Origin: CAZAFM01 sp964484395
GTDB taxonomy: Bacteria; Campylobacterota; Campylobacteria; Campylobacterales; CAZAFM01
DNA length: 40,649 nucleotides
Assembly: GCA_964484395.1 (NCBI GenBank)
Contig: CAZAFM010000004.1
Location: 1 to 40,649 of the forward strand
Direction: 5' to 3'
The stretch's first letter is position 1. Each line of letters starts with the position of its first letter. The notes below the pieces were generated by a model, which worked only from the letters and a program-made list of their open reading frames with translations, made no database searches and was not told the origin of the DNA. Of the stretch, positions 23,775-32,993 are shown piece after piece. A program made the translations under genes and the position numbers.

Positions 23775-26700
23775 TTGGAATTTTTAACTGAGTTTAAAGA
23801 TAACTGCGGTTTTGGGCTTATTGCAAACATTAAAAACAAGCCTTCTCACTCACTACTAGGAGATGCTATCACATCTTTAGAGCGAATGATGCACAGGGGT
23901 GCAATTGCTGCTGATGGGAAGAGTGGTGATGGAAGTGGACTTCTACTATCTATGCCTACAAAGTTTATCAAAAAAATAGCCAAACAAAACGGCGTAGTAA
24001 TGCCAGAGCAGTTTGGTGCTGCAATGGTTTTTTTAAAAGATGAAAAACAAGAGGAGATATTTACCTCTATATGTGAGAAAAACGACCTAAAAGTGCTTTT
24101 TAGCAGAGTAGTTCCTCTAAACAAATCAGCACTTGGTGAGCTAGCACTAAAAACACTACCAATTATCAAACAATACTTCGTAGCTCCAAACTCTGTTATG
24201 GCTTATAAAAGGTTTGAAGCCATATTGTATCTAACAAGAAAAGAGATAGAGAACAAGCTAAAAAAAGATAGAGACTTTTATATAGCATCTTTCTCAAATA
24301 AACTCATCTCTTATAAGGGCTTGGTGATGCCAACCCATATTAAAGAGTTCTATCCTGATTTGAATGATAGAGACTTTGAGATAAGCTTTGCCCTTTTTCA
24401 TCAAAGGTTTTCTACAAACACACTTCCAGAGTGGAGGCTAGCTCAGCCTTTTAGATCTATCGCACATAATGGAGAGATAAACTCCATAACTGCTAATAGA
24501 TTCAATGTAGGGGTGAAGTGTGAATCACTAAAAAGCCCTGTTTTTACCAAAGATGAGGTAAATCGTATAGTTCCAGTCATAGAAGAGGGAATGAGTGATA
24601 GTGCAAGCTTAGATAATATGTTTGAGTTCCTTGTATCTAATGGAATGGACTTTTTTAAAGCAGCCCGCTCACTCATACCAGCTCCATGGCAGAATGCGCC
24701 TCAGATGGACTCTAAGTTAAGAGCTTTTTATGAGTACACAAGTACAAGGTTTGAAGCATGGGATGGTCCTGCTGCTGTAAGTCTAACTGATGGTCGCTAC
24801 ATAGCCTGCATACTTGATAGAAATGGTCTAAGACCTGCAAAGTATGTAACTACAAAAGATGATAGACTTCTTATTAGTAGTGAATATGGAGTGCTTGATA
24901 TAGATGAAGATATTGTAATAGAGCGCGGAAGACTTCAAAGTGGAGAGATGATAGGGCTTGATTTGAAGTTTGGGAGAATACTAAAAAACGATGAGATAGA
25001 CGAATACCTCAAAAACTCAAATCCATACACAGACTGGCTAAACAAGCACATGGTCTATATCCAAGAGAGTATTGGTGGGATTTTTAGTGACTATAGTGAC
25101 TATGAATTGCCAAACCTAAATCGCAAACAGAGATACTTCAATGTAACACTAGAAACCATAGAGCAAGTAATAGAACCAATGATAAAAGATGGAAAAGAGG
25201 CTGTTGGGTCTATGGGTGATGATACCCCAATAGCTGCTTTTTCAACACATCAAAGACAGTTTAACCACTTCTTCAAGCAAAAATTCGCACAAGTCACAAA
25301 CCCACCTATTGACCCATATAGAGAGAAGGTGGTAATGAGTCTAAATACTGGCTTTAGTGAGATACACAACATCATAGATGAGACTCCAAGCCATGCAAAA
25401 AGGCTAAAATCAGTCACTCCAGTTCTTCCAAAAGAGAAGCTAGATGTACTTCTAGCTTATGGTGATGAGAGTGCGCCTCTATATGAAAGCTACTACAAGA
25501 ATAGGTCATTCTCACTTGCTTTTGAAAAAGACCTTGAAAAAGCGCTAACCAAACTAAAAGATAGTGTAATAAAAGCAGTAAAAAAAGATGGTGTAAGAGT
25601 AGTAATTCTAGATGATAGAGAGATAAGCTCTACAAATATGACAATCCCTATGGCAATGGCAGTGGGTCGCATAAACTATGCTTTGTATGATGAGGGAATA
25701 CGACATCTTGTATCTATAGTTGCTATTAGTGGAGAGGCTATAGATGCACATGATATAGCTGTCATAATTGCTTATGGTGCGAATGCTATATATCCATATA
25801 TGCTTTTTTGTACGATTAATGAGATGGTTGATAGAAGAAGCTTTTCAGCCTATGATAAAAGAGTTGCTTTTAGAAATTCACTAAACGCTCTAGGAACCGG
25901 AATACTAAAAATAATGTCAAAAATGGGTATAAGCTCTCTTGCTTCATATAGATGCTCTGCTCTTTTTGATGTTATAGGGCTTTCTCAAGAAGTGGTGAAT
26001 GACTGCTTTAGGGGCTCTAGAGTGGCACTTGGTGGTCTTAGCTATGCTGATATAGAAGAGAGAATATTTAGAAATCACGAAAAAGCATTTGCCATAGAAG
26101 AGATGGAGTATATGCTCCCTATAAAGATAGGTGGATATTACAAATATGTAAATGGTGGTGAGTATCATGACTTTAATCCAAATATGGTCTTTGAGATTCA
26201 AAAAGCCTCATTAGAGGGAAATGTAAAAGCATTTAGAGGCGTTAAGAACCTTGTTGAAAACAGAGGTATTAGGTTTATTAGAGACTGCTTTAAGTTTAAA
26301 AGCGATAGAGAGCCTATAGAACTAAAAGCAGTAGAGAAAAAAGAGTCCATACTAAAAAGGTTTGAGAGTGCCGCTATGAGTCTTGGCTCTATATCTCCAG
26401 AAGCCCATGAGATGATAGCTGAAGCTATGAATAAAATAGGCGGAAGGTCAAACTCAGGAGAGGGCGGAGAGCTTGAAGAGAGGCTAAAATCCTCAAAAAA
26501 TAGTAAAATAAAACAGATAGCATCAGGTAGGTTTGGTGTAACTCCTGCATACTTAAGAAGCGCAGATGAGATACAGATAAAGGTAGCCCAAGGTGCAAAA
26601 CCCGGAGAGGGTGGGCAACTACCAGGTCACAAGGTTACCCCACTTATTGCAACTCTTAGATATACTGTCCCAGGAGTTACCCTAATATCACCTCCACCAC

Positions 26701-28199
26701 ATCATGATATATACTCTATAGAAGATTTAGCACAGCTAATCTTTGATCTAAAGCAAGTAAACCCAAATGCAAAAATTACCGTAAAGCTTGTCTCAACACT
26801 AGGAGTAGGAACTATTGCTGCTGGTGTTGCAAAGGCTTATGCTGATAAAATCATCATAAGTGGAAGTGATGGAGGAACAGGTGCTGCACCACTTAGTTCT
26901 ATAAAGTTTGCAGGAAATCCATGGGAGATAGGACTAAGTGAAGCTCACAACGCACTAAAAGCCAATCATCTAAGAGAGTTCGTAGAACTTCAAACAGATG
27001 GTGGACTAAAAAGCGGAGTAGACATAGTAAAAGCTGCTATGCTTGGGAGTGAGAGCTATGGGTTTGGTACAGTAGTACTTGCAATGGTGGGGTGTAAAAT
27101 CCTAAGAGTTTGCCATCTAAATAGATGTACAACAGGTGTAGCCACTCAAGACACTAGACTTAGAGAGCACTATGTAGGGAGTGTTGAGCGTATAGTAAAC
27201 TACTTCAACCTACTAGCTGAAGATATTAGAGAGATACTAGCTTCCATAGGATACAAAAGCTTAAATGACATCATAGGAAGAAGTGATTTACTTGAGCTTA
27301 TAGATGATGAAATGGTCAAAAAGTTTGACTTTAGCTCAGTTCTTCTAAGAATAAAAGGTGAAGATAGATGGAGAGGTTTACCAAATAGACCATTTGATGA
27401 GAATCTATACGAAAAAGAGATATTAGAAGAGATATATGAAACAATAAAATCCCCAAAAAACAGATGTGAACTACATAAAGTTATATGCAACATCAACAGA
27501 TCTTTTGGTGCTAGAATAAGTGGTGAGATAGCTAAGTTTTATGGAAACAAAGGATTGCCAAGTGATAGTATAAAACTAAACCTAAAAGGTATAGCAGGAC
27601 AATCTTTTGGAGCGTTTTTATTAGAGGGTATATCACTATATCTTCAAGGTGCAGCAAATGACTATGTAGGCAAGGGAATGAATGGTGGAAAGATAGTCAT
27701 AACTCCAAAAACCCAAGAAGATGGAAAAAGTTGTGCTGGAAATACTTGTCTTTATGGAGCAACTGGCGGAAAGCTCTTTGTAGCCGGTGAAGTGGGTGAG
27801 CGATTTGGGGTAAGGAACTCAGGAGCACAAGCCATTATAGAAGGGACAGGTGATCACGCTTGTGAGTATATGACAGGTGGAGCTGTTGTAATCTTAGGAA
27901 ATACAGGTATAAACTTTGGTGCAGGTATGACCGGAGGTATTGCTTTTGTATATGATGAAGGACATAAGTTTTTTGACAAGATAAACCAAGAGCTTATTGA
28001 TCTAAGAAGAATAGATATAGATGATATGGATGAGGCTAGACATTTTCTAAAAAATCTACTAAAAGAGCACTACTTAGAGACAAAAAGCATTAAGGCAAAA
28101 AACATTACTGATAATTTTAGAGATGAGGTTAGGAACTTTTGGATGGTAGTACCAAAAAATATGAAGAAACTTCCTCTACACCCAGAAGATGGAGATTAA
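23775..28199 (+). CDS. gltB: Glutamate synthase large subunit GltB
   Basis: About 1474 residues. GltB releases ammonia from glutamine and channels it to 2-oxoglutarate, making glutamate. The class II amidotransferase Cys follows a short propeptide (MEFLTEFKDN, then CGFGL), and HRGAIAADGKSGDGSGLL and HQRFSTNT lie within that domain (to about 420). A central domain is followed by the FMN synthase domain (about 790-1190) with ISPPPHHDIYSIEDLAQLIF, SGSDGGTGAAPLSS and the 3Fe-4S cysteines Cys1107, Cys1113 and Cys1118 in GCKILRVCHLNRC. A GXGXG beta-helix ends it. TTG 23775 is preferred on its ribosome site; ATG 23757 would give a 16-residue propeptide. gltD follows immediately. Confidence 0.96.
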   Translation: MEFLTEFKDNCGFGLIANIKNKPSHSLLGDAITSLERMMHRGAIAADGKSGDGSGLLLSMPTKFIKKIAKQNGVVMPEQFGAAMVFLKDEKQEEIFTSICEKNDLKVLFSRVVPLNKSALGELALKTLPIIKQYFVAPNSVMAYKRFEAILYLTRKEIENKLKKDRDFYIASFSNKLISYKGLVMPTHIKEFYPDLNDRDFEISFALFHQRFSTNTLPEWRLAQPFRSIAHNGEINSITANRFNVGVKCESLKSPVFTKDEVNRIVPVIEEGMSDSASLDNMFEFLVSNGMDFFKAARSLIPAPWQNAPQMDSKLRAFYEYTSTRFEAWDGPAAVSLTDGRYIACILDRNGLRPAKYVTTKDDRLLISSEYGVLDIDEDIVIERGRLQSGEMIGLDLKFGRILKNDEIDEYLKNSNPYTDWLNKHMVYIQESIGGIFSDYSDYELPNLNRKQRYFNVTLETIEQVIEPMIKDGKEAVGSMGDDTPIAAFSTHQRQFNHFFKQKFAQVTNPPIDPYREKVVMSLNTGFSEIHNIIDETPSHAKRLKSVTPVLPKEKLDVLLAYGDESAPLYESYYKNRSFSLAFEKDLEKALTKLKDSVIKAVKKDGVRVVILDDREISSTNMTIPMAMAVGRINYALYDEGIRHLVSIVAISGEAIDAHDIAVIIAYGANAIYPYMLFCTINEMVDRRSFSAYDKRVAFRNSLNALGTGILKIMSKMGISSLASYRCSALFDVIGLSQEVVNDCFRGSRVALGGLSYADIEERIFRNHEKAFAIEEMEYMLPIKIGGYYKYVNGGEYHDFNPNMVFEIQKASLEGNVKAFRGVKNLVENRGIRFIRDCFKFKSDREPIELKAVEKKESILKRFESAAMSLGSISPEAHEMIAEAMNKIGGRSNSGEGGELEERLKSSKNSKIKQIASGRFGVTPAYLRSADEIQIKVAQGAKPGEGGQLPGHKVTPLIATLRYTVPGVTLISPPPHHDIYSIEDLAQLIFDLKQVNPNAKITVKLVSTLGVGTIAAGVAKAYADKIIISGSDGGTGAAPLSSIKFAGNPWEIGLSEAHNALKANHLREFVELQTDGGLKSGVDIVKAAMLGSESYGFGTVVLAMVGCKILRVCHLNRCTTGVATQDTRLREHYVGSVERIVNYFNLLAEDIREILASIGYKSLNDIIGRSDLLELIDDEMVKKFDFSSVLLRIKGEDRWRGLPNRPFDENLYEKEILEEIYETIKSPKNRCELHKVICNINRSFGARISGEIAKFYGNKGLPSDSIKLNLKGIAGQSFGAFLLEGISLYLQGAANDYVGKGMNGGKIVITPKTQEDGKSCAGNTCLYGATGGKLFVAGEVGERFGVRNSGAQAIIEGTGDHACEYMTGGAVVILGNTGINFGAGMTGGIAFVYDEGHKFFDKINQELIDLRRIDIDDMDEARHFLKNLLKEHYLETKSIKAKNITDNFRDEVRNFWMVVPKNMKKLPLHPEDGD

Positions 28200-28200
28200 G

Positions 28201-29580
28201 ATGCAGAGTTTTATAAAATTTGATAGAATAGATCAAAAAAAAAGAAATGTACTTGAGAGATTAAAAGATTATAATGAGATATATACCCAGATAACCACAG
28301 AAGAAGCTTCAACCCAAGCTGATAGATGCGTACAATGTGGTGACCCATACTGTCTAAACAAGTGTCCACTGCACAACTTCATACCCTACTGGCTAAAAAG
28401 AACAAGTGAGAGGGATTTAGAATTTGCATTTATGATATCTAATGAGAGTTCTCCATTCCCAGAAATAATGGGTAGAGTCTGCCCTCATGATAGGCTTTGT
28501 GAAGGAGACTGCACGCTTGAACAAGATGGGTTTGAAGCTATAATGATAGGTCCTATAGAGACTTATATCAGTGAGGAGGGCTTTAAGCAGGGCTTTAAAC
28601 CTAAGACAAAAGAGATTATAAGTGATAAAAAAGTAGCTGTTATTGGCTCAGGACCTGCTGGCTTATCTGTTGCTACATTCCTTCTAAGATCAGGCTTTAA
28701 GCCATATATATATGAAAAAGCCTCAAAAGCAGGTGGGCTACTAACTTATGGTATACCCGGATTTAAGCTTGAAAAGAGTGTCGTACAAAGAAGAGTGGAG
28801 CTACTAGAGGAGTTTGGGGCAGAGTTTATACTCAATACTGAAGTGGGTGTTGATATATCTTTTGAAGATGTCATGGAGAAGTATGATGCCATCTATCTTG
28901 GTATTGGAGCTACTAAGCCTAAAAAAGCCGGTATTGCATGGGAAGATGCAGATGGATGCTATGAAGCTATGGAATTTCTAACCTCTATACAGAAGTACAA
29001 CTTTGGTGAGCAAGATAAAAAAATCGATGTAAAAGATAAAAAAGTGGTAGTCATAGGTGGAGGAGATACGACTATGGACTGTGCTAGATCATCTCTAAGA
29101 GAGGGTGCTAAAAGTGTGACTATAGCTTATAGAAGAGATGAAGCAAATATGCCTGGCTCTAAAAAAGAGGTTAAGAACGCCAAAGATGAAGGGGCTGAGT
29201 TTCTTTTTTTATCCTCACCTGCAGAGGTAATGATTGACAAAAACGGCTCTGTTGTTGGTATGAAGCTAGAAAAAACAGAGCTAGGAGAGCCTGATAGTGA
29301 TGGAAGACAAAGTTGCGATATAGTTCCAAATAGCTACTTTGAAATTCAAGCTGATGTAGTTATATTTGCTCTAGGATTTGACTGTGTAAATCCAGAGTAT
29401 CTAGAAAAAAACAACATCAAGACTGACAAATATGGAAGAGTAGTAGTTGATAGTGAGTTTCAGACAACCAACAAAAAGGTCTTTGCCGGAGGAGACTGCT
29501 ATAGAGGTGCTGAACTTGTAGTAAGTGCGGCATATGATGGTCGAGAAGCTGCTAGATCTATTGTTAGAAGGCTACTATGA
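28201..29580 (+). CDS. gltD: Glutamate synthase small subunit GltD
   Basis: About 459 residues. GltD passes electrons from NADPH through FAD and two 4Fe-4S clusters to GltB. Cluster cysteines are seen in CVQCGDPYCLNKCPLHNF (Cys43, 46, 51, 55) and CPHDRLCEGDC (Cys94, 100, 104). The FAD fold is VAVIGSGPAGLSVA (145-158) and the NADPH fold VVIGGGDTTMDCARS (from about 283). The ATG at 28201 is 1 nt after the gltB stop with GGAG 6 nt upstream; an ATG at 28189 lies inside gltB and adds four residues. The stop overlaps the next gene by 4 nt. Confidence 0.95.
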   Translation: MQSFIKFDRIDQKKRNVLERLKDYNEIYTQITTEEASTQADRCVQCGDPYCLNKCPLHNFIPYWLKRTSERDLEFAFMISNESSPFPEIMGRVCPHDRLCEGDCTLEQDGFEAIMIGPIETYISEEGFKQGFKPKTKEIISDKKVAVIGSGPAGLSVATFLLRSGFKPYIYEKASKAGGLLTYGIPGFKLEKSVVQRRVELLEEFGAEFILNTEVGVDISFEDVMEKYDAIYLGIGATKPKKAGIAWEDADGCYEAMEFLTSIQKYNFGEQDKKIDVKDKKVVVIGGGDTTMDCARSSLREGAKSVTIAYRRDEANMPGSKKEVKNAKDEGAEFLFLSSPAEVMIDKNGSVVGMKLEKTELGEPDSDGRQSCDIVPNSYFEIQADVVIFALGFDCVNPEYLEKNNIKTDKYGRVVVDSEFQTTNKKVFAGGDCYRGAELVVSAAYDGREAARSIVRRLL

Positions 29581-30296
29581 GATTTTTTGAAGCCACAATC
29601 GAGGCAAACAAAGAGATAGATAGAGTTATTAAAAAAAGAGAGTCTAAGTTTTTTGAATACCATGATGTAGGCTATGGGGGGGATGTAAGCTTAGGGGCTG
29701 ATCTTGCAGCAGAGAAGATATTTTTTGAAAAACTAAGTGATTTTGGCTACTTCTACTCTGAAGAGAGCGGGATTGTTGGAGAAGGAGAGAACAAAATAGT
29801 GCTTGACCCAATAGACGGGAGCAAAAATTTTGTGACAAACTTTCCTTACTATGGTACTTCTGTTGCTCTTGTTGGTAGTGATGGCAAGACAAAAGAAGCA
29901 GTCATTTGCAACCTTGCAAATGGTGATGTCTTTGTAAAAACTAAGAGCTTCTTTAAAAAAGGAAAGCTCTATGATGGTGAACTTTCAGATATTAACGAAG
30001 ACCACTCTTCTGAAATAGGACTAATAGAGAGAGCCTACACAAGTCCAAAAATCGCTCAAGCAGTTGCAGATAGTTGTATTAAGTTTAGAAGTCCAGGAGC
30101 TATGGCGCTATCTTTAGCATATGCTAAAAACTGTAGGTTTCTACTGTTTTTAGGATATGCTAGAGAGTTTGATATAGCTGCTGGTCTGTTTATGGTAGAA
30201 GATCTAAATGTCAAGATTGACGATAGATATATACTAGTGAGCAGATCTAAGCAGGAGTTTGAGAGGATATCTAACATAGTAAAGGCGAACTTATGA
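29577..30296 (+). CDS. Inositol-monophosphatase-family phosphatase
   Basis: A 239-residue Mg-dependent phosphatase of the IMPase/FBPase superfamily. The metal site is visible: YSEESG (Glu62-Glu63), DPIDGSKNF (Asp77, Asp80) and the second site EFDIAAGLFM near residue 198. Proteins of this family act on inositol phosphate, fructose-1,6-bisphosphate, pAp or NADP, or work as the SuhB rRNA-processing factor; the substrate cannot be chosen here. It is a little shorter than SuhB (about 267). It overlaps gltD and accD by 4 nt at either end (ATGA junctions), so it is fully embedded in the operon. Confidence 0.88.
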   Translation: MRFFEATIEANKEIDRVIKKRESKFFEYHDVGYGGDVSLGADLAAEKIFFEKLSDFGYFYSEESGIVGEGENKIVLDPIDGSKNFVTNFPYYGTSVALVGSDGKTKEAVICNLANGDVFVKTKSFFKKGKLYDGELSDINEDHSSEIGLIERAYTSPKIAQAVADSCIKFRSPGAMALSLAYAKNCRFLLFLGYAREFDIAAGLFMVEDLNVKIDDRYILVSRSKQEFERISNIVKANL

Positions 30297-31165
30297 AACT
30301 GAGCGAACTATTTAACAAGGTAAGAAAAGAGCAGCCAAAAAAGAGTGAGAAGCCAAGCCATTGGATAAAGTGTGATGCATGTGGTGCTATTATGTACTAT
30401 AAAGAGGTTGTTGCACAGATGTATGTATGCCCAAAGTGTGGTTTTCATATGAAGATTAGTGCGACTGATAGGATAGAGCTTTTAGCTGATGAGGGGAGCT
30501 TTGTAGAGTTTGATACAGGTATTAATCCTACAGACCCACTTCACTTTGTAGACTCTAAGAGCTATAGAAAAAGAGTAGAAGATGGAAAAAACAAGACAGG
30601 CAGAAGCTCCTCAGTGATAAGTGGAGAGTGCAAGATAGAAGGAAGGCTCACTCAATTAGTGGTTTTTGACTTCTCTTTTATGGGGGGAAGCCTAGCCTCT
30701 GTTGAGGGTGAGAAGATAGTTAGGGCTATAGATAGAGCTTGTGAAAAAAAGTGTGGGCTTATCATAGTTAGTGCTAGTGGTGGTGCTAGGATGCAAGAGA
30801 GTACCTTTTCGCTTATGCAGATGTCAAAAACAAGTGCAGCTCTAACAAAGCTAGCTGATAACAACCTTCCATATATATCCATACTCAGCGACCCAACTAT
30901 GGGAGGAGTAAGTGCCTCTTTTGCTATGCTTGGTGATATTATCATAGCTGAACCGGGGGCTCTTATAGGATTTGCGGGGGCTAGAGTTATTAAGCAGACT
31001 ATTGGAGCTGACTTGCCTGAAGGCTTTCAGAGAGCTGAGTTTTTACTAGAACATGGGCAGATAGATATGATAGTTCCAAGAATTGAACTAAAACAGAAGC
31101 TTTCACTCATACAAGAGTATTTTGACGGTCAAAATGCAGAAAATATCTGTAGTAGCAATATCTAA
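30293..31165 (+). CDS. accD: Acetyl-CoA carboxylase carboxyltransferase subunit beta AccD
   Basis: A 290-residue subunit that, with AccA, moves the carboxyl group from biotin to acetyl-CoA to form malonyl-CoA for fatty acid synthesis. The N-terminal zinc ribbon is Cys27-Cys30 and Cys46-Cys49 (WIKCDACGAIMYY, YVCPKCGFHMKI). The crotonase-fold core includes SASGGARMQES, SDPTMGGVSASFAMLGDI and GFAGARVIKQTI. Length is typical. AccD is usually near folC or dedA in other bacteria; here it sits between an IMPase gene and rlmH. Its 3-prime end overlaps rlmH by 32 nt. Confidence 0.96.
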   Translation: MKLSELFNKVRKEQPKKSEKPSHWIKCDACGAIMYYKEVVAQMYVCPKCGFHMKISATDRIELLADEGSFVEFDTGINPTDPLHFVDSKSYRKRVEDGKNKTGRSSSVISGECKIEGRLTQLVVFDFSFMGGSLASVEGEKIVRAIDRACEKKCGLIIVSASGGARMQESTFSLMQMSKTSAALTKLADNNLPYISILSDPTMGGVSASFAMLGDIIIAEPGALIGFAGARVIKQTIGADLPEGFQRAEFLLEHGQIDMIVPRIELKQKLSLIQEYFDGQNAENICSSNI

Positions 31166-31598
31166 GCCGAGTAAAAAGGATTTTTATAAAGATAGGATAG
31201 ATGAATACATAAAGCGCTCAAGTAGATTTTGTGAGCTAAGCCTTATAGAGGTGTTTAACAAAGAGATTGAAAAATCACAAAAAATAAACGATAGTTCAGC
31301 ACAGGAGGTGTATAGAAGGTTTTTACAAAAAGAGTTTACTGATAGGAATATCGCACTTGACCCAAAGGGAAGAAGTGTAGATAGCCTTGAATTTGCAAAA
31401 CTCTTTTATGATTATGGAAGTGTAAACTTCTACATAGGTGGAGCTTATGGTTTTGATAATAGATTTTTAGAGTCGTGTGATAGTGTGGTATCTCTAAGTC
31501 CATTAACATTTGATCATAAACTAGCCACCTTAATATGTTTTGAGCAAATATATAGAGGTTTTTGTGAAAAAAACAACCATCCTTATGCAACCAAATAA
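31134..31598 (+). CDS. rlmH: 23S rRNA (pseudouridine1915-N3)-methyltransferase RlmH
   Basis: A 154-residue SPOUT-fold methyltransferase (formerly YbeA) that methylates pseudouridine 1915 in helix 69 of 23S rRNA on the assembled 70S ribosome. The knot region is recognisable: FYIGGAYGFDNRF, LSPLTFDHKLATL and the C-terminal EQIYRGFCEKNNHPY, which matches the family end. The ATG at 31134 lies 32 nt inside accD; the frame extends to a TTG at 31122, but homologues begin at this Met. The overlap implies translational coupling to accD. Confidence 0.93.
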   Translation: MQKISVVAISKPSKKDFYKDRIDEYIKRSSRFCELSLIEVFNKEIEKSQKINDSSAQEVYRRFLQKEFTDRNIALDPKGRSVDSLEFAKLFYDYGSVNFYIGGAYGFDNRFLESCDSVVSLSPLTFDHKLATLICFEQIYRGFCEKNNHPYATK

Positions 31599-31610
31599 AT
31601 AGGAGAGAAG

Positions 31611-31961
31611 ATGAGAGAGTGTGATATAAAATTCTTTAAGGATATGCTTGAAGAGAGAAAAAAACAGATATTGAACAATATAGAGTCAGTCCAAAAGGAG
31701 CTTTCTGAGATAAGTGAATTCGATGGTGGTGACGAGGCTGATGTAGCATCAAGAAGCACTAATAGCATTCTAGAAGTAGCACTTTCAAAACAGCAAAAAA
31801 AAGAGCTAGAAGATATAGAAGATGCTCTACTAAAAATAAAAAATGGCTCTTATGGTATATGTGAAATGTGCGAAGAACCAGTAGGTACTCAAAGACTAAA
31901 AGTGAAACCTCAAGCAAAATATTGTATAACTTGTAGAGAGATTGCTGAAAAAACAAAATAG
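31611..31961 (+). CDS. dksA: DksA/TraR-family RNA polymerase-binding protein
   Basis: A 116-residue protein that would bind the RNA polymerase secondary channel and adjust transcription, with ppGpp, in the stringent response. An N-terminal coiled coil reaches its acidic tip at GGDEADVAS (Asp41, Asp44, Ala45; the DxxDxA rule), and a four-cysteine zinc finger follows (CEMCEEPV with Cys84 and Cys87, YCITCRE with Cys105 and Cys108). Length fits the Campylobacter DksA-like proteins. AGGAG lies in the 12-nt gap after rlmH. Its place among ribosome and metabolism genes suits growth-rate control. Confidence 0.9.
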   Translation: MRECDIKFFKDMLEERKKQILNNIESVQKELSEISEFDGGDEADVASRSTNSILEVALSKQQKKELEDIEDALLKIKNGSYGICEMCEEPVGTQRLKVKPQAKYCITCREIAEKTK

Positions 31962-31972
31962 TAAGGATAACT

Positions 31973-32989
31973 ATGCTTCATATTAAAAAATACTTTATAT
32001 TCTCAGTCATATTGTTAGCCCTTCTTGCTGGTGGGTTTTACTACCTACATAAAGAGAGTTTAAATCTATACTTCCTAGGACTTCAATTAAGCCTACCTTT
32101 TGGTATATGGATGATAGTTAGTGGCTCTTTGCTTCTTTTTTTTACACTTCTACACCTATGGTATCATGGAGCTAAGCTCTACTTTATCAAAAAAAGATAC
32201 CACAAAGACTACGAGGCACTTCTAAGCAAAATAGAGTCAAAACTCAGCGGCAAAGATAGTGATGTTAAAATAAAAAATGATGAGTTTAGAGCCCTAAGTA
32301 GCGTACTTGATAGACTCTATTTAGCACCAAATCCTGCAAGTCCTATAAGTGGTGTTGAAAATATTGATTCTATTTTTTCACAGATAAAGAGCATTGAAGA
32401 GGGTGAGTATATAGATACGAAATCTATACTTTTTGCAAAAGAGAATCCTTTTTTTACAAAAAACCTCAAAAATAGAGTTAAAAATGATCACAAATATCTA
32501 AATGAAGTGCTAAAAAAGGGACCTGAAGAAAATAAAGAGCTTTTTAGCTTCGCATTTAGTGAGGCTCTTAAAAACGATATGGCAAAAGAGGTAAAAGCAA
32601 GTTGGAGCAAACTAAGTAATAAAGACACAAGTATTGCACTTGATATACTACACCATATTAGTAGCAATAAAGAGGTGTATAACTTTGAAGCACAAGAGAT
32701 AGAGTCTCTACTAAAACACTTTGATTTTAGCTCAAATGAGTATATCAAAATAGCTAGAGAGCTAAAAAGCTCACTAACCCCAGATGAACTTCTAAAGCTA
32801 TATGAAAACCTCTCAAGTGAAGATGAGAAAGCTGAAGATAGCTACATATATGTGCTTTTTGACCTTGAAATGCTTGATGAGGCATCACTAAGAGCCCAGA
32901 ACGCCACTAGTGAAAATATAGAGAAATTCAAAGCCTACAAAGCCTTAAAAGATGAGGGTAGACATATAGGGTTGGAAGTCTTTTTTTAG
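31973..32989 (+). CDS. Two-helix membrane protein of unknown function
   Basis: A 338-residue protein with two N-terminal membrane helices (FIFSVILLALLAGGFYYL and FGIWMIVSGSLLLFFTLLHLW), so both ends face the same side, probably the cytoplasm. The rest is a long helical, charged region, possibly with alpha-solenoid or TPR-like repeats (SFAFSEALKNDMAKEVKASW, LLKLYENLSSEDEKAEDSY). I recognise no named family. It is preceded by a TAAGGATA ribosome site 11 nt after dksA and followed by dus after 4 nt, so it belongs to the same transcript. Confidence 0.78.
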   Translation: MLHIKKYFIFSVILLALLAGGFYYLHKESLNLYFLGLQLSLPFGIWMIVSGSLLLFFTLLHLWYHGAKLYFIKKRYHKDYEALLSKIESKLSGKDSDVKIKNDEFRALSSVLDRLYLAPNPASPISGVENIDSIFSQIKSIEEGEYIDTKSILFAKENPFFTKNLKNRVKNDHKYLNEVLKKGPEENKELFSFAFSEALKNDMAKEVKASWSKLSNKDTSIALDILHHISSNKEVYNFEAQEIESLLKHFDFSSNEYIKIARELKSSLTPDELLKLYENLSSEDEKAEDSYIYVLFDLEMLDEASLRAQNATSENIEKFKAYKALKDEGRHIGLEVFF

Positions 32990-32993
32990 CTAG

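Noticed and set aside
29577..30296. Naming the IMPase-family gene suhB or cysQ
   Set aside because: Only the generic metal site is visible and substrate-determining residues cannot be judged, so no symbol was given.
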